NCBI GenBank assembly: GCA_900549645.1
Contig: URPD01000037.1
Location: 1 to 18,624, forward strand
Source: an uncultured Eubacteriales bacterium
GTDB lineage: Bacteria; Bacillota; Clostridia; Oscillospirales; Oscillospiraceae
Reading direction: 5' to 3'
Length of the DNA: 18,624 nt
In this document: in pieces, positions 1 to 7,076 of the stretch
Position numbering within the stretch: position 1 is the stretch's first letter
How the letters are laid out: the number at the start of each line of letters is the position of its first letter
The notes under the pieces: model-generated
The model's input: the letters and a program-made list of their open reading frames with translations, nothing else
Told to the model about the DNA's origin: nothing
Database searches by the model: none
Program-made: the position numbers and the translations under genes

Positions 1-8
1 GCGGATGA

Positions 9-50
9 AGCTTGTCAAAAAAAGTCCTCACAGGACTTTTTTGACAAGCT
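9..50. terminator. Long hairpin, bidirectional intrinsic terminator
   Basis: Two arms of about 20 bases (9-28 and 32-50) pair around a three-base loop, with one A bulged. The core is A7-GTCCT-CAC-AGGAC-T6, so either strand reads as a GC stem followed by a U tract. It probably ends transcription of a gene lying to the left of the window. Confidence 0.7.
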
Positions 51-53
51 GAG

Positions 54-90
54 GCTCCCGCAAGTATTGAACTTGCGGGAGCTCTGTTTT
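54..90 (+). terminator. Second intrinsic terminator hairpin
   Basis: A perfect 12-bp stem, gctcccgcaagt (54-65) with acttgcgggagc (71-82), has the loop attga and is followed by the T-rich tctgtttt. It follows the first hairpin directly, so the upstream gene seems to have tandem terminators. Its loop and T tract also carry promoter elements of the next gene. Confidence 0.65.
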
Positions 91-95
91 ATAAT
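67..95 (+). promoter_or_regulatory. Sigma-A type promoter for the GT-C gene
   Basis: TTGAAC (67-72), a 17-base spacer and a perfect TATAAT (90-95). Transcription would start near 102 and give a leader of about 28 bases before the ATG at 130. The -35 box begins in the loop of the preceding terminator and the -10 box overlaps its T tract. Confidence 0.55.
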
Positions 96-129
96 TCAAA
101 TATCCAACTCTCAGGACTCGGAGGATCAG

Positions 130-2013
130 ATGCTCGGTATATTGTGGTTTTTGTTCTGGCAGGCGCTGGGCGTACTGCTGGCATATAAATATTTCGCGGA
201 AAAGCGGCTCGCGGTGCGGCTGTGGCTCGGCAGCGCGGCGGGGACTGTGCTGTCAATGTGGGCGCCGATCCCGTTCGCGTTTCTCATGGGCTTCACGTGC
301 GGCGCGCACCTCGCTGGGCTTGGCTGCGGGCTTATAATCGCGGCGCTCACGCTCCGGATGCGCAGGGAAACGCCGTTCTCCCCGGACGCAGACGAGCCGC
401 GCGGCGACAGGCCGCTCATGCTCCTGCTGCCGCCGTTTATCGCGCTGTGCGTGTACCTGCTGTGCACCCACACTCTCAGCTCCTACGGCAGCGGACTTTA
501 CAGCGGGCAGTGCAGCTATGGCGATATGTGTATGCATCTCGGCTTCATCACGTCGATGGCCGAACAGGGAAGCTTCCCGTTTGAATACAGCATTCTGCCC
601 GGCTCGCGCCTGTGCTATCCCTTCCTGTGCGACAGCGTGTCGGCAAGCCTGTATCTGCTCGGCCTGCCTCTGCGCGCGGCGTACATCGAGCCGATGGTCT
701 TTGCGCTGGCGCAGGTTTTCTGCGGGGTCTGGTTCCTCGGCCGCGAGATAGTCCGCAGACGCGGCGCGGCGGTGCTGGCGTTTATCCTGTTCTTCCTCAA
801 CGGTGGCCTCGGCATGGTATATTTCATGGGCGATTACAGCCTGACCGAGCTTTTCACCGGCTTCTACACCACGCCGACAAACCTCACCGACCGCGGCATC
901 CGCTGGGTGAACGTTATCGCGGACATGCTGCTGCCGCAGCGCGCGACGCTGTTCGGCTGGGCGGCACTGTTTGCGATACTGTATCTGCTGTACCGCGCGG
1001 TATTCCGCGGCGACGGGCGCGCGTGGCTGCCGGCCGGCATCTTCGGTGGGCTGCTGCCGATGATACACACGCACTCCTATTTTGCTCTGGGGCTTGTCGC
1101 GCTCTGCTGGCTGCTCTATTCGCTCCGCCGCGACGGGCTGTGCATGGCGTGGTTCCGCCGCTGGCTGCTCTTCGGGCTGCCCGCGGTGCTGCTCGCCGCG
1201 CCTCAGCTCATGCTGTGGACTCTGCGCTCCGTCGAGGGCAACTCGCATTTTCTGCGCATCGGGCTGGACTGGGTGAATCAGGGGCAGGAAAACTGGCTCT
1301 GGTTCTGGCTGAAAAACGTCGGCCTCGTGTTCGCGGCAGTTCCATTCGCGCTGATTTTCTGCCCGCGCGAGCAGCGCCCCGTATTCTCCGGAGCGGCGCT
1401 GATATTCATCCTCGGCGAGATCGTGCTGTTCCAGCCCAATCCGTATGACAACAACAAGCTCTTCTACGTCGCTTATCTGTTCGCCTGTTTCCTGACCGCG
1501 GATTTCATAATGCTGCTCGCCAAAAAGCTGAAGACGAAGCCGCTTCGCGCGGTATTCCTCGCGCTGGTGGTTATCATCGGCTGCAATGCCGCGGTGTTCA
1601 CGCTTGGACGCGAGGTCGTGTCCGGTCTGCCGAACCACGCCTACCGGCTGTTCAGCGCGGACGATGTGTCGGCGGCGGAGTATATCATAGCGAACACAGA
1701 ACCGGACGCCGTGTTTCTGACCGACGACAACCATAACAACACCGTCGCCGCGCTGACCGGGCGCAACATTGTATGCGGCAGCCCGTCATATCTGTACTAT
1801 CACGGGCTGGACTACACCGGCGCACAGCGCGACGCGCAGGCGATGCTGACTGATGCCGAAGCGTTCGAGCGCCTGCGCGGGGAGTATAGCATCGGGTACG
1901 TGTATTTCGGCTCCGCGGAGCGGAAGCTCGACGGGAACATCTACGGCTACCTCGCGGAGAACTACCCCGCCGTGTTCGACTCCGGCACTGTGACCGTATT
2001 TGACGTGCGATAA
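130..2013 (+). CDS. Predicted GT-C type membrane glycosyltransferase
   Basis: This 627-residue protein is predicted to have about a dozen membrane segments between residues 1 and 490, followed by a soluble C-terminal domain (about 500-627), probably outside the cell. A D-x3-H motif (D132, H136 in YGDMCMHLGF) lies in the first large loop. Acidic residues at this place are typical of GT-C enzymes that use lipid-linked sugar donors. Further family-like patches are LPQR (268-271), IHTHSYF (312-318) and NPYDNNKLFY (437-446). Start: an ATG exists upstream only by reading through the terminator, whereas the ATG at 130 follows the Shine-Dalgarno GGAGGA (120-125). The gene stands alone and ends in a terminator shared with sigG. 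Donor and acceptor cannot be read from the sequence. Membrane topology and family are well supported, enzymatic activity less so. Confidence 0.7.
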   Translation: MLGILWFLFWQALGVLLAYKYFAEKRLAVRLWLGSAAGTVLSMWAPIPFAFLMGFTCGAHLAGLGCGLIIAALTLRMRRETPFSPDADEPRGDRPLMLLLPPFIALCVYLLCTHTLSSYGSGLYSGQCSYGDMCMHLGFITSMAEQGSFPFEYSILPGSRLCYPFLCDSVSASLYLLGLPLRAAYIEPMVFALAQVFCGVWFLGREIVRRRGAAVLAFILFFLNGGLGMVYFMGDYSLTELFTGFYTTPTNLTDRGIRWVNVIADMLLPQRATLFGWAALFAILYLLYRAVFRGDGRAWLPAGIFGGLLPMIHTHSYFALGLVALCWLLYSLRRDGLCMAWFRRWLLFGLPAVLLAAPQLMLWTLRSVEGNSHFLRIGLDWVNQGQENWLWFWLKNVGLVFAAVPFALIFCPREQRPVFSGAALIFILGEIVLFQPNPYDNNKLFYVAYLFACFLTADFIMLLAKKLKTKPLRAVFLALVVIIGCNAAVFTLGREVVSGLPNHAYRLFSADDVSAAEYIIANTEPDAVFLTDDNHNNTVAALTGRNIVCGSPSYLYYHGLDYTGAQRDAQAMLTDAEAFERLRGEYSIGYVYFGSAERKLDGNIYGYLAENYPAVFDSGTVTVFDVR

Positions 2014-2045
2014 AAATCACCGCGGGAAATTTCCGCGGTGATTTT
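2013..2045. terminator. Bidirectional terminator between the GT-C gene and sigG
   Basis: A perfect 13-bp stem, aaaatcaccgcgg (2013-2025) with ccgcggtgatttt (2033-2045), and a seven-base loop. A runs on one side and T runs on the other let it serve both convergent genes. The left arm begins on the last base of the upstream stop codon. Confidence 0.85.
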
Positions 2046-2058
2046 CTACATATTATAA

Positions 2059-2835
2059 TTACGCCGTGATATTCTTCTTTATCTGGTTTATCGCGTTTTT
2101 TTCCAGCCGTGAGACCTGCGCTTGCGATATCCCGACCTCTTTTGCAACCTCCATCTGCGTTCGCCCGTCGTAAAACCTTAGCGCAAGGATGCGCTTCTCG
2201 CGCTCGCTCAGGCGGCGCATCGCTTCCTGCAATGCGATCTGCTCCAGCCAGTGCTCGTCCGTGTTGCGCGTGTCGCCGATCTGATCCATGACGCAGGTGC
2301 TCTCTCCAACGTCGTTGAACACCGGCTCATAGAGCGACACCGGGTCGCATATCGCGTCCATTGCGAACACGACCTCCTCTCGCTTTATGCCGAGCGCCTT
2401 GGCTATCGTCTCGACGTCCGGCTCCCGCCCGTTCTCGGCGATCAGCTTTTCCTTGACCTGCAAGACCCGGTACGCCGTATCGCGCATCGAGCGCGACACG
2501 CGGATGGCGCTGTGGTCGCGCAGGAAGCGGCGCAACTCGCCCGCAATCATCGGCACGCCGTAGGTTGAAAACTGGACGTTCTGGTTCAGGTCAAAGCAGT
2601 CGATCGCCTTGATAAGCCCGATGCACCCGACCTGAAACAGGTCGTCCATGCTCTCGCCGCGTCCGGCGAACCTCTGCACCACCGACAATACCAGCCGGAG
2701 GTTGCCGGAAATAAGCTCCTCGCGCGCGGATCGATCCCCGGCGTGAGCCTTTTCCAGCAGGGCGCGGGTCTCGGCGCCTCTCAGCACCGGCAGCCGCGCG
2801 GTGTTTACTCCGCAAATTTCGACTTTTCCCTGCAT
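2059..2835 (-). CDS. sigG: Sporulation sigma factor SigG
   Basis: RNA polymerase sigma factor of the late forespore programme. The 258-residue length and the sequence match SigG closely: the N-terminal KVEICGV (4-10), which is SigG-specific in my recollection; NLRLVLSVVQRF of region 2.1 (45-56); DLFQVGCIGL, the core-binding patch (65-74); the region 2.4 stretch around FSTYGVPM (89-96); and a C-terminal helix-turn-helix (about 226-246, TQMEVAKEVGISQAQVSRLE). Start: the ATG at 2835 follows AGGAG with a five-base gap. In Bacillus subtilis sigG lies just behind sigE and spoIIGA. Here it is alone, convergent with a membrane protein gene and divergent from rplJ. The presence of sigG strongly suggests that the organism can form endospores. 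Confidence 0.97.
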   Translation of the reverse strand: MQGKVEICGVNTARLPVLRGAETRALLEKAHAGDRSAREELISGNLRLVLSVVQRFAGRGESMDDLFQVGCIGLIKAIDCFDLNQNVQFSTYGVPMIAGELRRFLRDHSAIRVSRSMRDTAYRVLQVKEKLIAENGREPDVETIAKALGIKREEVVFAMDAICDPVSLYEPVFNDVGESTCVMDQIGDTRNTDEHWLEQIALQEAMRRLSEREKRILALRFYDGRTQMEVAKEVGISQAQVSRLEKNAINQIKKNITA

Positions 2836-2871
2836 ACTGTCTCCTATCTGTCCTGTTTATGAACGCGGAGT

Positions 2872-2901
2872 TAGTATTTCCCGCAGCGGCGCATTTGATA
2901 C
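2872..2901 (-). promoter_or_regulatory. Sigma-F-type promoter of sigG
   Basis: Read on the minus strand: GTATC (2897-2901), a 15-base spacer, then GGAAATACTA (2872-2881). The B. subtilis sigma-F consensus is GYWTA-N15/16-GGnnAnAHTR. The -10 element matches every specified base and the -35 matches four of five. The start point would be near 2865, giving a leader of about 30 bases before the sigG ATG. Sigma-F transcription of sigG is established in B. subtilis. Confidence 0.7.
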
Positions 2902-2937
2902 CCCGTCAAAAAACGGCTGGAAATCAGCAAAAAATGC

Positions 2938-2966
2938 TTGACAGCGCCGATTCTGTATAGTATTAT
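2938..2966 (+). promoter_or_regulatory. Strong sigma-A promoter of rplJL
   Basis: A perfect TTGACA (2938-2943), 17-base spacer and TATTAT (2961-2966). An A-rich stretch just upstream (about 2921-2934) may act as an UP element. This fits a highly expressed ribosomal protein operon. Confidence 0.85.
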
Positions 2967-2972
2967 ATTGGG

Positions 2973-3080
2973 GCGCTCCGGAGACAGCAGGTGGCCTTGG
3001 CCGTAAATCCTGCCGAGGACATCAACAATTTTATGTGATTGTTATGTGCCTTTGCGTCTTAGGATGCAAGGGTTTTCTTT
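2973..3080 (+). ncRNA. Ribosomal protein L10 leader
   Basis: The 5' leader of rplJL carries the conserved pieces of the Firmicutes L10 leader: gagacagcaggtggcc (2981-2996) opposite taaatcctgccgagga (3004-3019). The cagcagg/cctgc pairing forms the stem, with kink-turn-like GA-rich flanks. In the known system the L10-(L12)4 complex binds here and promotes termination when the proteins are in excess. A small hairpin (aacaat 3024-3029 with attgtt 3038-3043) and the terminator at 3049-3080 complete it. The 5' end is estimated from the promoter. Confidence 0.85.
3049..3080 (+). terminator. Attenuator of the L10 leader
   Basis: A ten-bp stem, cctttgcgtc (3049-3058) with gatgcaaggg (3063-3072), including two G-U pairs, loop ttag, followed by ttttcttt. 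It lies between promoter and rplJ, so read-through must be controlled. This matches the expected expression platform of an L10 leader. Confidence 0.8.
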
Positions 3081-3120
3081 ATGAGCGTGACCATCATTCG
3101 TGTGGAGGTGAAAAACACAC

Positions 3121-3654
3121 ATGCCAAACGCAAAGGTTCTTAGCGAAAAGCAGGCGATAGTGGAAGCACTCGCCGAGCGTATCAAGAACGCCAGCGCCGG
3201 CGTCCTCGTTGATTACAAAGGAATCACCGTTTCTGAGGATACCGCACTGCGTACCGAGCTGCGCAAGGAAGCTGTTGACTACACCGTCGTCAAGAACACC
3301 CTTACCAGAAAGGCTCTGGACAAGCTGGGGATGAACGAGCTCGATCACGTCCTCAACGGCACCACCTCTCTGGCAACCGCGGAGAATGATCCCATCGCTC
3401 CCTTCCGCATCCTCAACGATTACAGCAAGAAGCTGGGCGAGCGTTTCAACATCAAGGCCGCCTTCATGGAGGGCAAGGTTCTTAACGATGCTGAGATCGC
3501 AGAGATGGCAGAGCTGCCTTCCAAGGACGCTCTGTATGCGAAGGTTCTGGGTACCATGATCGCGCCTATCACCGGCCTGGCCGTTTGCCTCGGTCAGATT
3601 CTTGAGCAGAAGGGCGGCTCTGTCGAAGCTCCCGCTGCCGAAGCTGCTGAATAA
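3121..3654 (+). CDS. rplJ: Large-subunit ribosomal protein L10
   Basis: L10 (uL10) is the base of the ribosomal stalk. It binds 23S rRNA and holds the L7/L12 dimers that recruit translation factors. The 177-residue length is normal. Family features are the N-terminal rRNA-binding region with GVLVDYKGITV (27-37) and VVKNTLTRKAL (56-66), and a C-terminal helix ending in an alanine- and glutamate-rich tail (about 165-177). Start: the ATG at 3121 follows GGAGGTG (3103-3109) with a rather long gap of 11 bases. It is transcribed with rplL 38 bases downstream and is expected to be autoregulated through the leader. Genes for L11, L1 and RNA polymerase beta, which usually flank this pair, are absent here. 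Confidence 0.97.
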   Translation: MPNAKVLSEKQAIVEALAERIKNASAGVLVDYKGITVSEDTALRTELRKEAVDYTVVKNTLTRKALDKLGMNELDHVLNGTTSLATAENDPIAPFRILNDYSKKLGERFNIKAAFMEGKVLNDAEIAEMAELPSKDALYAKVLGTMIAPITGLAVCLGQILEQKGGSVEAPAAEAAE

Positions 3655-3692
3655 TTCCGCAGCACACAAAGATTTTAATGGAGGAAATTACA

Positions 3693-4061
3693 ATGAGTGA
3701 AAAAATCACTGCTATGATCGAAGAGATCAAGGGTCTCTCCGTTCTTGAGCTCAGCGAGCTCGTCCACGCACTTGAGGACACCTTCGGTGTCTCCGCAGCA
3801 GCAGTCGCCGCTCCCGCAGCAGGCGTCGCCGCAGCAGCAGTCGAAGAGAAGACCGAGTTCGACGTCGTTATGACCGCTTTCGGCGCAGAGAAGATCAAGG
3901 TCATCAAGGAAGTCCGCGGCATCACCGGCCTCGGCCTCGCAGAGGCAAAGGCAATGGTCGAAGGCGTTCCCGCCAAGATCAAGGAAGGCGTTTCCAAGGA
4001 AGATGCAGAGGCTCTCAAGGCTCAGCTCGAAGCCGTCGGCGCAACCGTCGAGATCAAGTAA
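3693..4061 (+). CDS. rplL: Large-subunit ribosomal protein L7/L12
   Basis: L7/L12 (bL12) is the mobile, multi-copy stalk protein that recruits and stimulates elongation factor GTPases. The 122 residues show the three usual parts: an N-terminal dimerisation domain (about 1-33), an alanine-rich hinge (about 35-50, with AAAVAAPAAGVAAAAV) and the globular C-terminal domain (about 54-122) with the conserved KIKVIKEVRGITGLGLAEAK. Start: an in-frame ATG lies 15 bases upstream, but it sits next to the ribosome binding site GGAGG (3680-3684), so the ATG at 3693 is chosen. It is the second and last gene of the rplJL operon. Confidence 0.97.
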   Translation: MSEKITAMIEEIKGLSVLELSELVHALEDTFGVSAAAVAAPAAGVAAAAVEEKTEFDVVMTAFGAEKIKVIKEVRGITGLGLAEAKAMVEGVPAKIKEGVSKEDAEALKAQLEAVGATVEIK

Positions 4062-4087
4062 TTTTTACTTATCTTACTGCAAAACAG

Positions 4088-4118
4088 AACCCGCATCGCA
4101 GAAGCGATGCGGGTTTTT
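4088..4118 (+). terminator. Terminator of rplJL
   Basis: A 12-bp stem, aacccgcatcgc (4088-4099) with gcgatgcgggtt (4104-4115), loop agaa, followed by a T tract to 4118. Confidence 0.9.
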
Positions 4119-4130
4119 ACATCCGAACGC

Positions 4131-4166
4131 AAAAAACGCAGGGAGAGCGAAATTCGCTCTCCCTGC
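4131..4166 (-). terminator. Terminator of purA
   Basis: On the minus strand a 12-bp stem (4138-4149 with 4155-4166, core GCAGGGAGAGCG) has a five-base loop and is followed by GTTTTTT. It sits 19 bases beyond the purA stop. Together with the rplL terminator it separates the two convergent operons. Confidence 0.88.
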
Positions 4167-4185
4167 CTTATTTTTATCTTATCGT

Positions 4186-5451
4186 TTACAGCTCGACGTA
4201 TTCGTCTCTGCCCGCGCCGACGGAAACATACTTTATCTTGCAGCCGACGGCGGCTTCGAGATAGCGGATATAATCCATCGCGGCCTTGGGCAGATCCTCA
4301 GGCTTGCGGCAGCCGGAGATATCGCCGAAGCCGTCCATGTACTCGAACACGGGCTTCGCGGCGTTCAGGCGCTCGCCGACGGGGAACTTCTCGGTGATCT
4401 CGCCGTTGATGTCATATGCGACGCAGACAGGGATCTTCTCCATGTAGGACAGCACGTCCAGCTTCGTCAGGGCGACACAGTCCGCGCCGTGCATACGCAC
4501 ACCGTAGCGGGAGGCGGGGACGTCGAACGCGCCGACTCTTCTGGGTCTGCCGGTCGCCGCGCCGTATTCGCCGCCTGCGCGGCGCAGTGCTTCGGCCTCG
4601 TCGCCGAACATTTCGACCGTGAACGGGCCTTCGCCGACGCAGGAGGAGTACGCCTTCATAATGCCGATGGTCTTATCGAGCTTCAGGCCGGGGATACCGG
4701 CGCCGATCGGGGCGTAGCCCGCCAGAGTGCAGGACGAGGAGGTGTAGGGGTAGATGCCGAACTCGATGTCGCGCAGTGCGCCGAGCTGAGCTTCGAACAT
4801 GATGTTCTCCCCTGCCGCTGCCGCATCGTAGAGATAGTCGGAGACGTCGGTGATGTAAGGCTTGATGGGATCGCCGAACTCATGCAGCCATGCGAGGATA
4901 TCTTCGGCCTTGACCGGCTCGTGGCCGTAGCCGCGGACGGTGAGATTTTTCCACTCAGTGAGGTCGGCGACCTTCTCCGGCAGCTTGTCAGGTGCGAACA
5001 GGTCGCCCATTCTTACGGCCTTCTTCATATACTTATCCGCATAGACGGGGCCGATGCCGCGGCGGGTGGAGCCGAACTTCTTATCCTTGAGGCGGTCTTC
5101 CTCCATAATGTCCTGCATCTTGTGCCAAGGCAGGCAGATGACCGCTTTGTCGCTGATCTTCAGGTTGTCGGGGCCGATATGGATGCCCTTCTCACGCAGG
5201 GACTGAATCTCGCGGACGAGGTGCTCAAGGTCGATGACCATGCCGTTGCCCATGACGTTCACTGTGCCCTCGCGGGATATGCCGGAGGGGAGCAGGTTCA
5301 GGACGATTTTACCGTGGTCGTTTATAACGGTGTGTCCCGCGTTGTTGCCGCCCTGATAGCGGCAGACTATATCATAATCGGCGCTGAGCAGGTCGACCAT
5401 GCGTCCCTTGCCCTCGTCGCCCCAGTTGATACCTACAACGGCTGTTAACAT
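4186..5451 (-). CDS. purA: Adenylosuccinate synthetase
   Basis: Joins IMP and aspartate with GTP to make adenylosuccinate, the first step of the AMP branch. The 421-residue length is close to the roughly 430 usual for the family. The phosphate-binding loop NWGDEGKG (9-16) holds the catalytic Asp12 (Asp13 in E. coli), and His40 in GGNNAGHT matches E. coli His41. The N-terminus reads GINWGDEGKGR rather than the commoner GAQWGDEGKGK, a variant of the loop that keeps its key residues. Start: the ATG at 5451 follows AGGAGG about eight bases upstream. It lies 19 bases behind purB on the same strand, so the two enzymes that convert IMP to AMP are co-transcribed. Expression probably depends on the purB promoter. 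Confidence 0.96.
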   Translation of the reverse strand: MLTAVVGINWGDEGKGRMVDLLSADYDIVCRYQGGNNAGHTVINDHGKIVLNLLPSGISREGTVNVMGNGMVIDLEHLVREIQSLREKGIHIGPDNLKISDKAVICLPWHKMQDIMEEDRLKDKKFGSTRRGIGPVYADKYMKKAVRMGDLFAPDKLPEKVADLTEWKNLTVRGYGHEPVKAEDILAWLHEFGDPIKPYITDVSDYLYDAAAAGENIMFEAQLGALRDIEFGIYPYTSSSCTLAGYAPIGAGIPGLKLDKTIGIMKAYSSCVGEGPFTVEMFGDEAEALRRAGGEYGAATGRPRRVGAFDVPASRYGVRMHGADCVALTKLDVLSYMEKIPVCVAYDINGEITEKFPVGERLNAAKPVFEYMDGFGDISGCRKPEDLPKAAMDYIRYLEAAVGCKIKYVSVGAGRDEYVEL

Positions 5452-5470
5452 TTTTGCGTCCTCCTGATTT

Positions 5471-6904
5471 TTATATATTTATCTCCGCCGCGGGCTCCGC
5501 GGCAATGACATCGCGGTTCGCGTCGAGCACGGCGCGGACGGCCTTTAAATATTCCTCGGTCTGCTCCTCGGCCATGCCGGTGAAGTGTCCCTCGGATATT
5601 ATGCCCTGAATTTCTTCCCGTGTGAGCTTGAACACGGGATCGGCGGCGATGCGCTCAAGCAGATCATTGTCCGCCCCCTCCTGCTTCACGGCGAGACCCG
5701 CCGCGACGGAGTGCTTCCGTATCGCCTCATGCAGCTCCTGCCGGTCGCCGCCCTTTCTGACGCAGTACATGAGAATGTTTTCCGTCACCATAAACGGCAG
5801 CTCCGCGTTCAGATGCTTCTCTATCACCTTCGGATAGACGGTCAGGCCGCCGACAATGTTGGCGTACAGCGTGAGTATGCCGTCCACGGCGAGGAAAGCT
5901 TCCGGAATGCTTATGCGGCGGTTGGCGGAATCGTCCAGCGTACGCTCCAGCCACTGCGCGCCTGCGGTCATGGCTGGGTTCTGCGCGTCGGCTATCACGT
6001 AGCGCGCCAGCGCCGAGATGCGCTCACAGCGCATGGGGTTGCGCTTGTAGGCCATGGCGGAAGAGCCGACCTGCTTCGACTCGAACGGCTCGTCCAGCTC
6101 CTTCATATGCGCCATCAGGCGTACGTCGTTCGTAAACTTCATCGCGCTCTGCGCGATGCCCGAAAGCACCGACAGCGTGAAGAAATCCACCTTGCGCGTG
6201 TAGGTCTGGCCGCTGACGGCATAGACGTCGGAGAAGCCCATCTTCTCCGCGATGAGCGCTTCGAGCTTCTTGACCTTCTCCCCGTCGCCGTCGAACAGCG
6301 CGAGGAAGCTCGCCGCGGTGCCGGTAGTGCCGCGGCAGCCGAGGAGCTTGAGGTTTCCGGCCGCGAAATCCATCTGCTCAAGGTCAAGCATCAGATCCTG
6401 CATCCACAGCGCCGCGCGCTTGCCGAGCGTCGTCGGCTGGGCGGCCTGAAAATGCGTATAGGCCAGCGTCGGCAGCGCCTTGTACTTCTCCGCAAAATCC
6501 GCAAGCGCGGCGATCGCGCGCAGAAGCCCCGCGCGTATCTCCGCGAAAGCCTGCCGCTGAAGAATGATATCCGTGTTGTCGCCGACATAGCAGCTCGTCG
6601 CGCCGAGATGGATTATCGGCATCGCCTTCGGGCAGGCCGCGCCGAAGGTGTGGATATGCGCCATAACGTCGTGGCGCAGTTCGTGCTCCTTCTTCGCCGC
6701 AAGCTCATAATCGATGTCGGTCAGGTGCGCGCGCATCTCGTCAAGCTGTTCGTCGGTGATGTTCAGCCCCAGCTCCTGCTCGCTCTCCGCGAGCGCGAGC
6801 CACAGTCTGCGCCATGTCGAGAACTTATTGTCGGCAGAGAATATCTGCTGCATTTTTTTTCCCGCGTAGCGGCTGCAAAGGGGGCTTTCATAGCTGTCGG
6901 TCAT
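5471..6904 (-). CDS. purB: Adenylosuccinate lyase
   Basis: Removes fumarate from adenylosuccinate to give AMP, and from SAICAR in the earlier pathway. It belongs to the fumarase/aspartase superfamily. The signature loop GSSAMAYKRNP (280-290) carries the catalytic serine and THFQAAQPTTLGKR (150-163) carries the catalytic histidine, His151. At 477 residues, with this wording of the motifs, it resembles the longer animal-type ADSL (about 480) rather than the roughly 430-residue Bacillus enzyme. This is a recollection of family differences and not a computed tree. Start: the ATG at 6904 follows GGAGG with an eight-base gap. It is the first gene of the purB-purA unit, behind a promoter with a palindromic spacer and a hairpin-bearing leader. 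Confidence 0.96.
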   Translation of the reverse strand: MTDSYESPLCSRYAGKKMQQIFSADNKFSTWRRLWLALAESEQELGLNITDEQLDEMRAHLTDIDYELAAKKEHELRHDVMAHIHTFGAACPKAMPIIHLGATSCYVGDNTDIILQRQAFAEIRAGLLRAIAALADFAEKYKALPTLAYTHFQAAQPTTLGKRAALWMQDLMLDLEQMDFAAGNLKLLGCRGTTGTAASFLALFDGDGEKVKKLEALIAEKMGFSDVYAVSGQTYTRKVDFFTLSVLSGIAQSAMKFTNDVRLMAHMKELDEPFESKQVGSSAMAYKRNPMRCERISALARYVIADAQNPAMTAGAQWLERTLDDSANRRISIPEAFLAVDGILTLYANIVGGLTVYPKVIEKHLNAELPFMVTENILMYCVRKGGDRQELHEAIRKHSVAAGLAVKQEGADNDLLERIAADPVFKLTREEIQGIISEGHFTGMAEEQTEEYLKAVRAVLDANRDVIAAEPAAEINI

Positions 6905-6942
6905 GCCGTGTTCCTCCGTTCGTACAGAATACAGGCAAAATC

Positions 6943-6983
6943 AAAAACGTCCATCGGAGAAGGACAAGCCCTTCCGATGGACG
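6943..6983 (-). terminator. Terminator-like hairpin in the purB leader
   Basis: On the minus strand, CGTCCATCGGA (6973-6983) pairs with TCCGATGGACG (6948-6958) in a perfect 11-bp stem, extended by AGG/CCT, and is followed by TTTTTGATTTT. It lies between the purB promoter and the purB start, beginning only about 12 bases after the likely transcription start. It could be an attenuator or a 5' stabilising hairpin. An upstream GTGGAC (near 6990) could pair with GTCCAT of the stem and compete with it. Confidence 0.6.
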
Positions 6984-7001
6984 CCGTTGTCCACGGGCGA
7001 A

Positions 7002-7030
7002 ATATTACTATGCGCATAGTGATTTGTCAA
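7002..7030 (-). promoter_or_regulatory. Promoter of purB-purA
   Basis: Minus strand: a perfect TTGACA (7025-7030), 17-base spacer, and TAATAT (7002-7007). Transcription would start near 6995. The spacer is almost filled by a palindrome, so access is probably controlled by a repressor. Confidence 0.65.
7007..7020. promoter_or_regulatory. Perfect 14-bp palindrome, likely operator
   Basis: ACTATGCGCATAGT is a perfect palindrome lying between the -35 and -10 boxes of the purB promoter. This is the classic place for a repressor site. The bound protein is unknown. The neighbouring Rrf2 regulator is one candidate, but a purine-responsive repressor is equally possible. Confidence 0.55.
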
Positions 7031-7076
7031 TAAAAATTTTGAAAAAATATTGTAAATTCAAGGCATACGCGCCCGG

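Noticed and set aside
67..129. Upstream start for the GT-C gene at 67
   Set aside because: It would begin inside the terminator and before the likely transcription start. The ATG at 130 has a good ribosome binding site.
4003..5448. Open frame of 481 codons on the plus strand across purA
   Set aside because: It is antisense to a certain purA, has no family motifs, and similar long antisense frames lie over purB (5585-7033), mnmA (7468-8613), the GT-C gene (253-1734), the kinase gene (10538-11764) and the flavoproteins (12421-13794). They are by-products of GC-rich codon use.
6905..7001. Purine riboswitch before purB
   Set aside because: The space between the likely start point and the hairpin is far too short for the known aptamer, and its conserved loops are absent.
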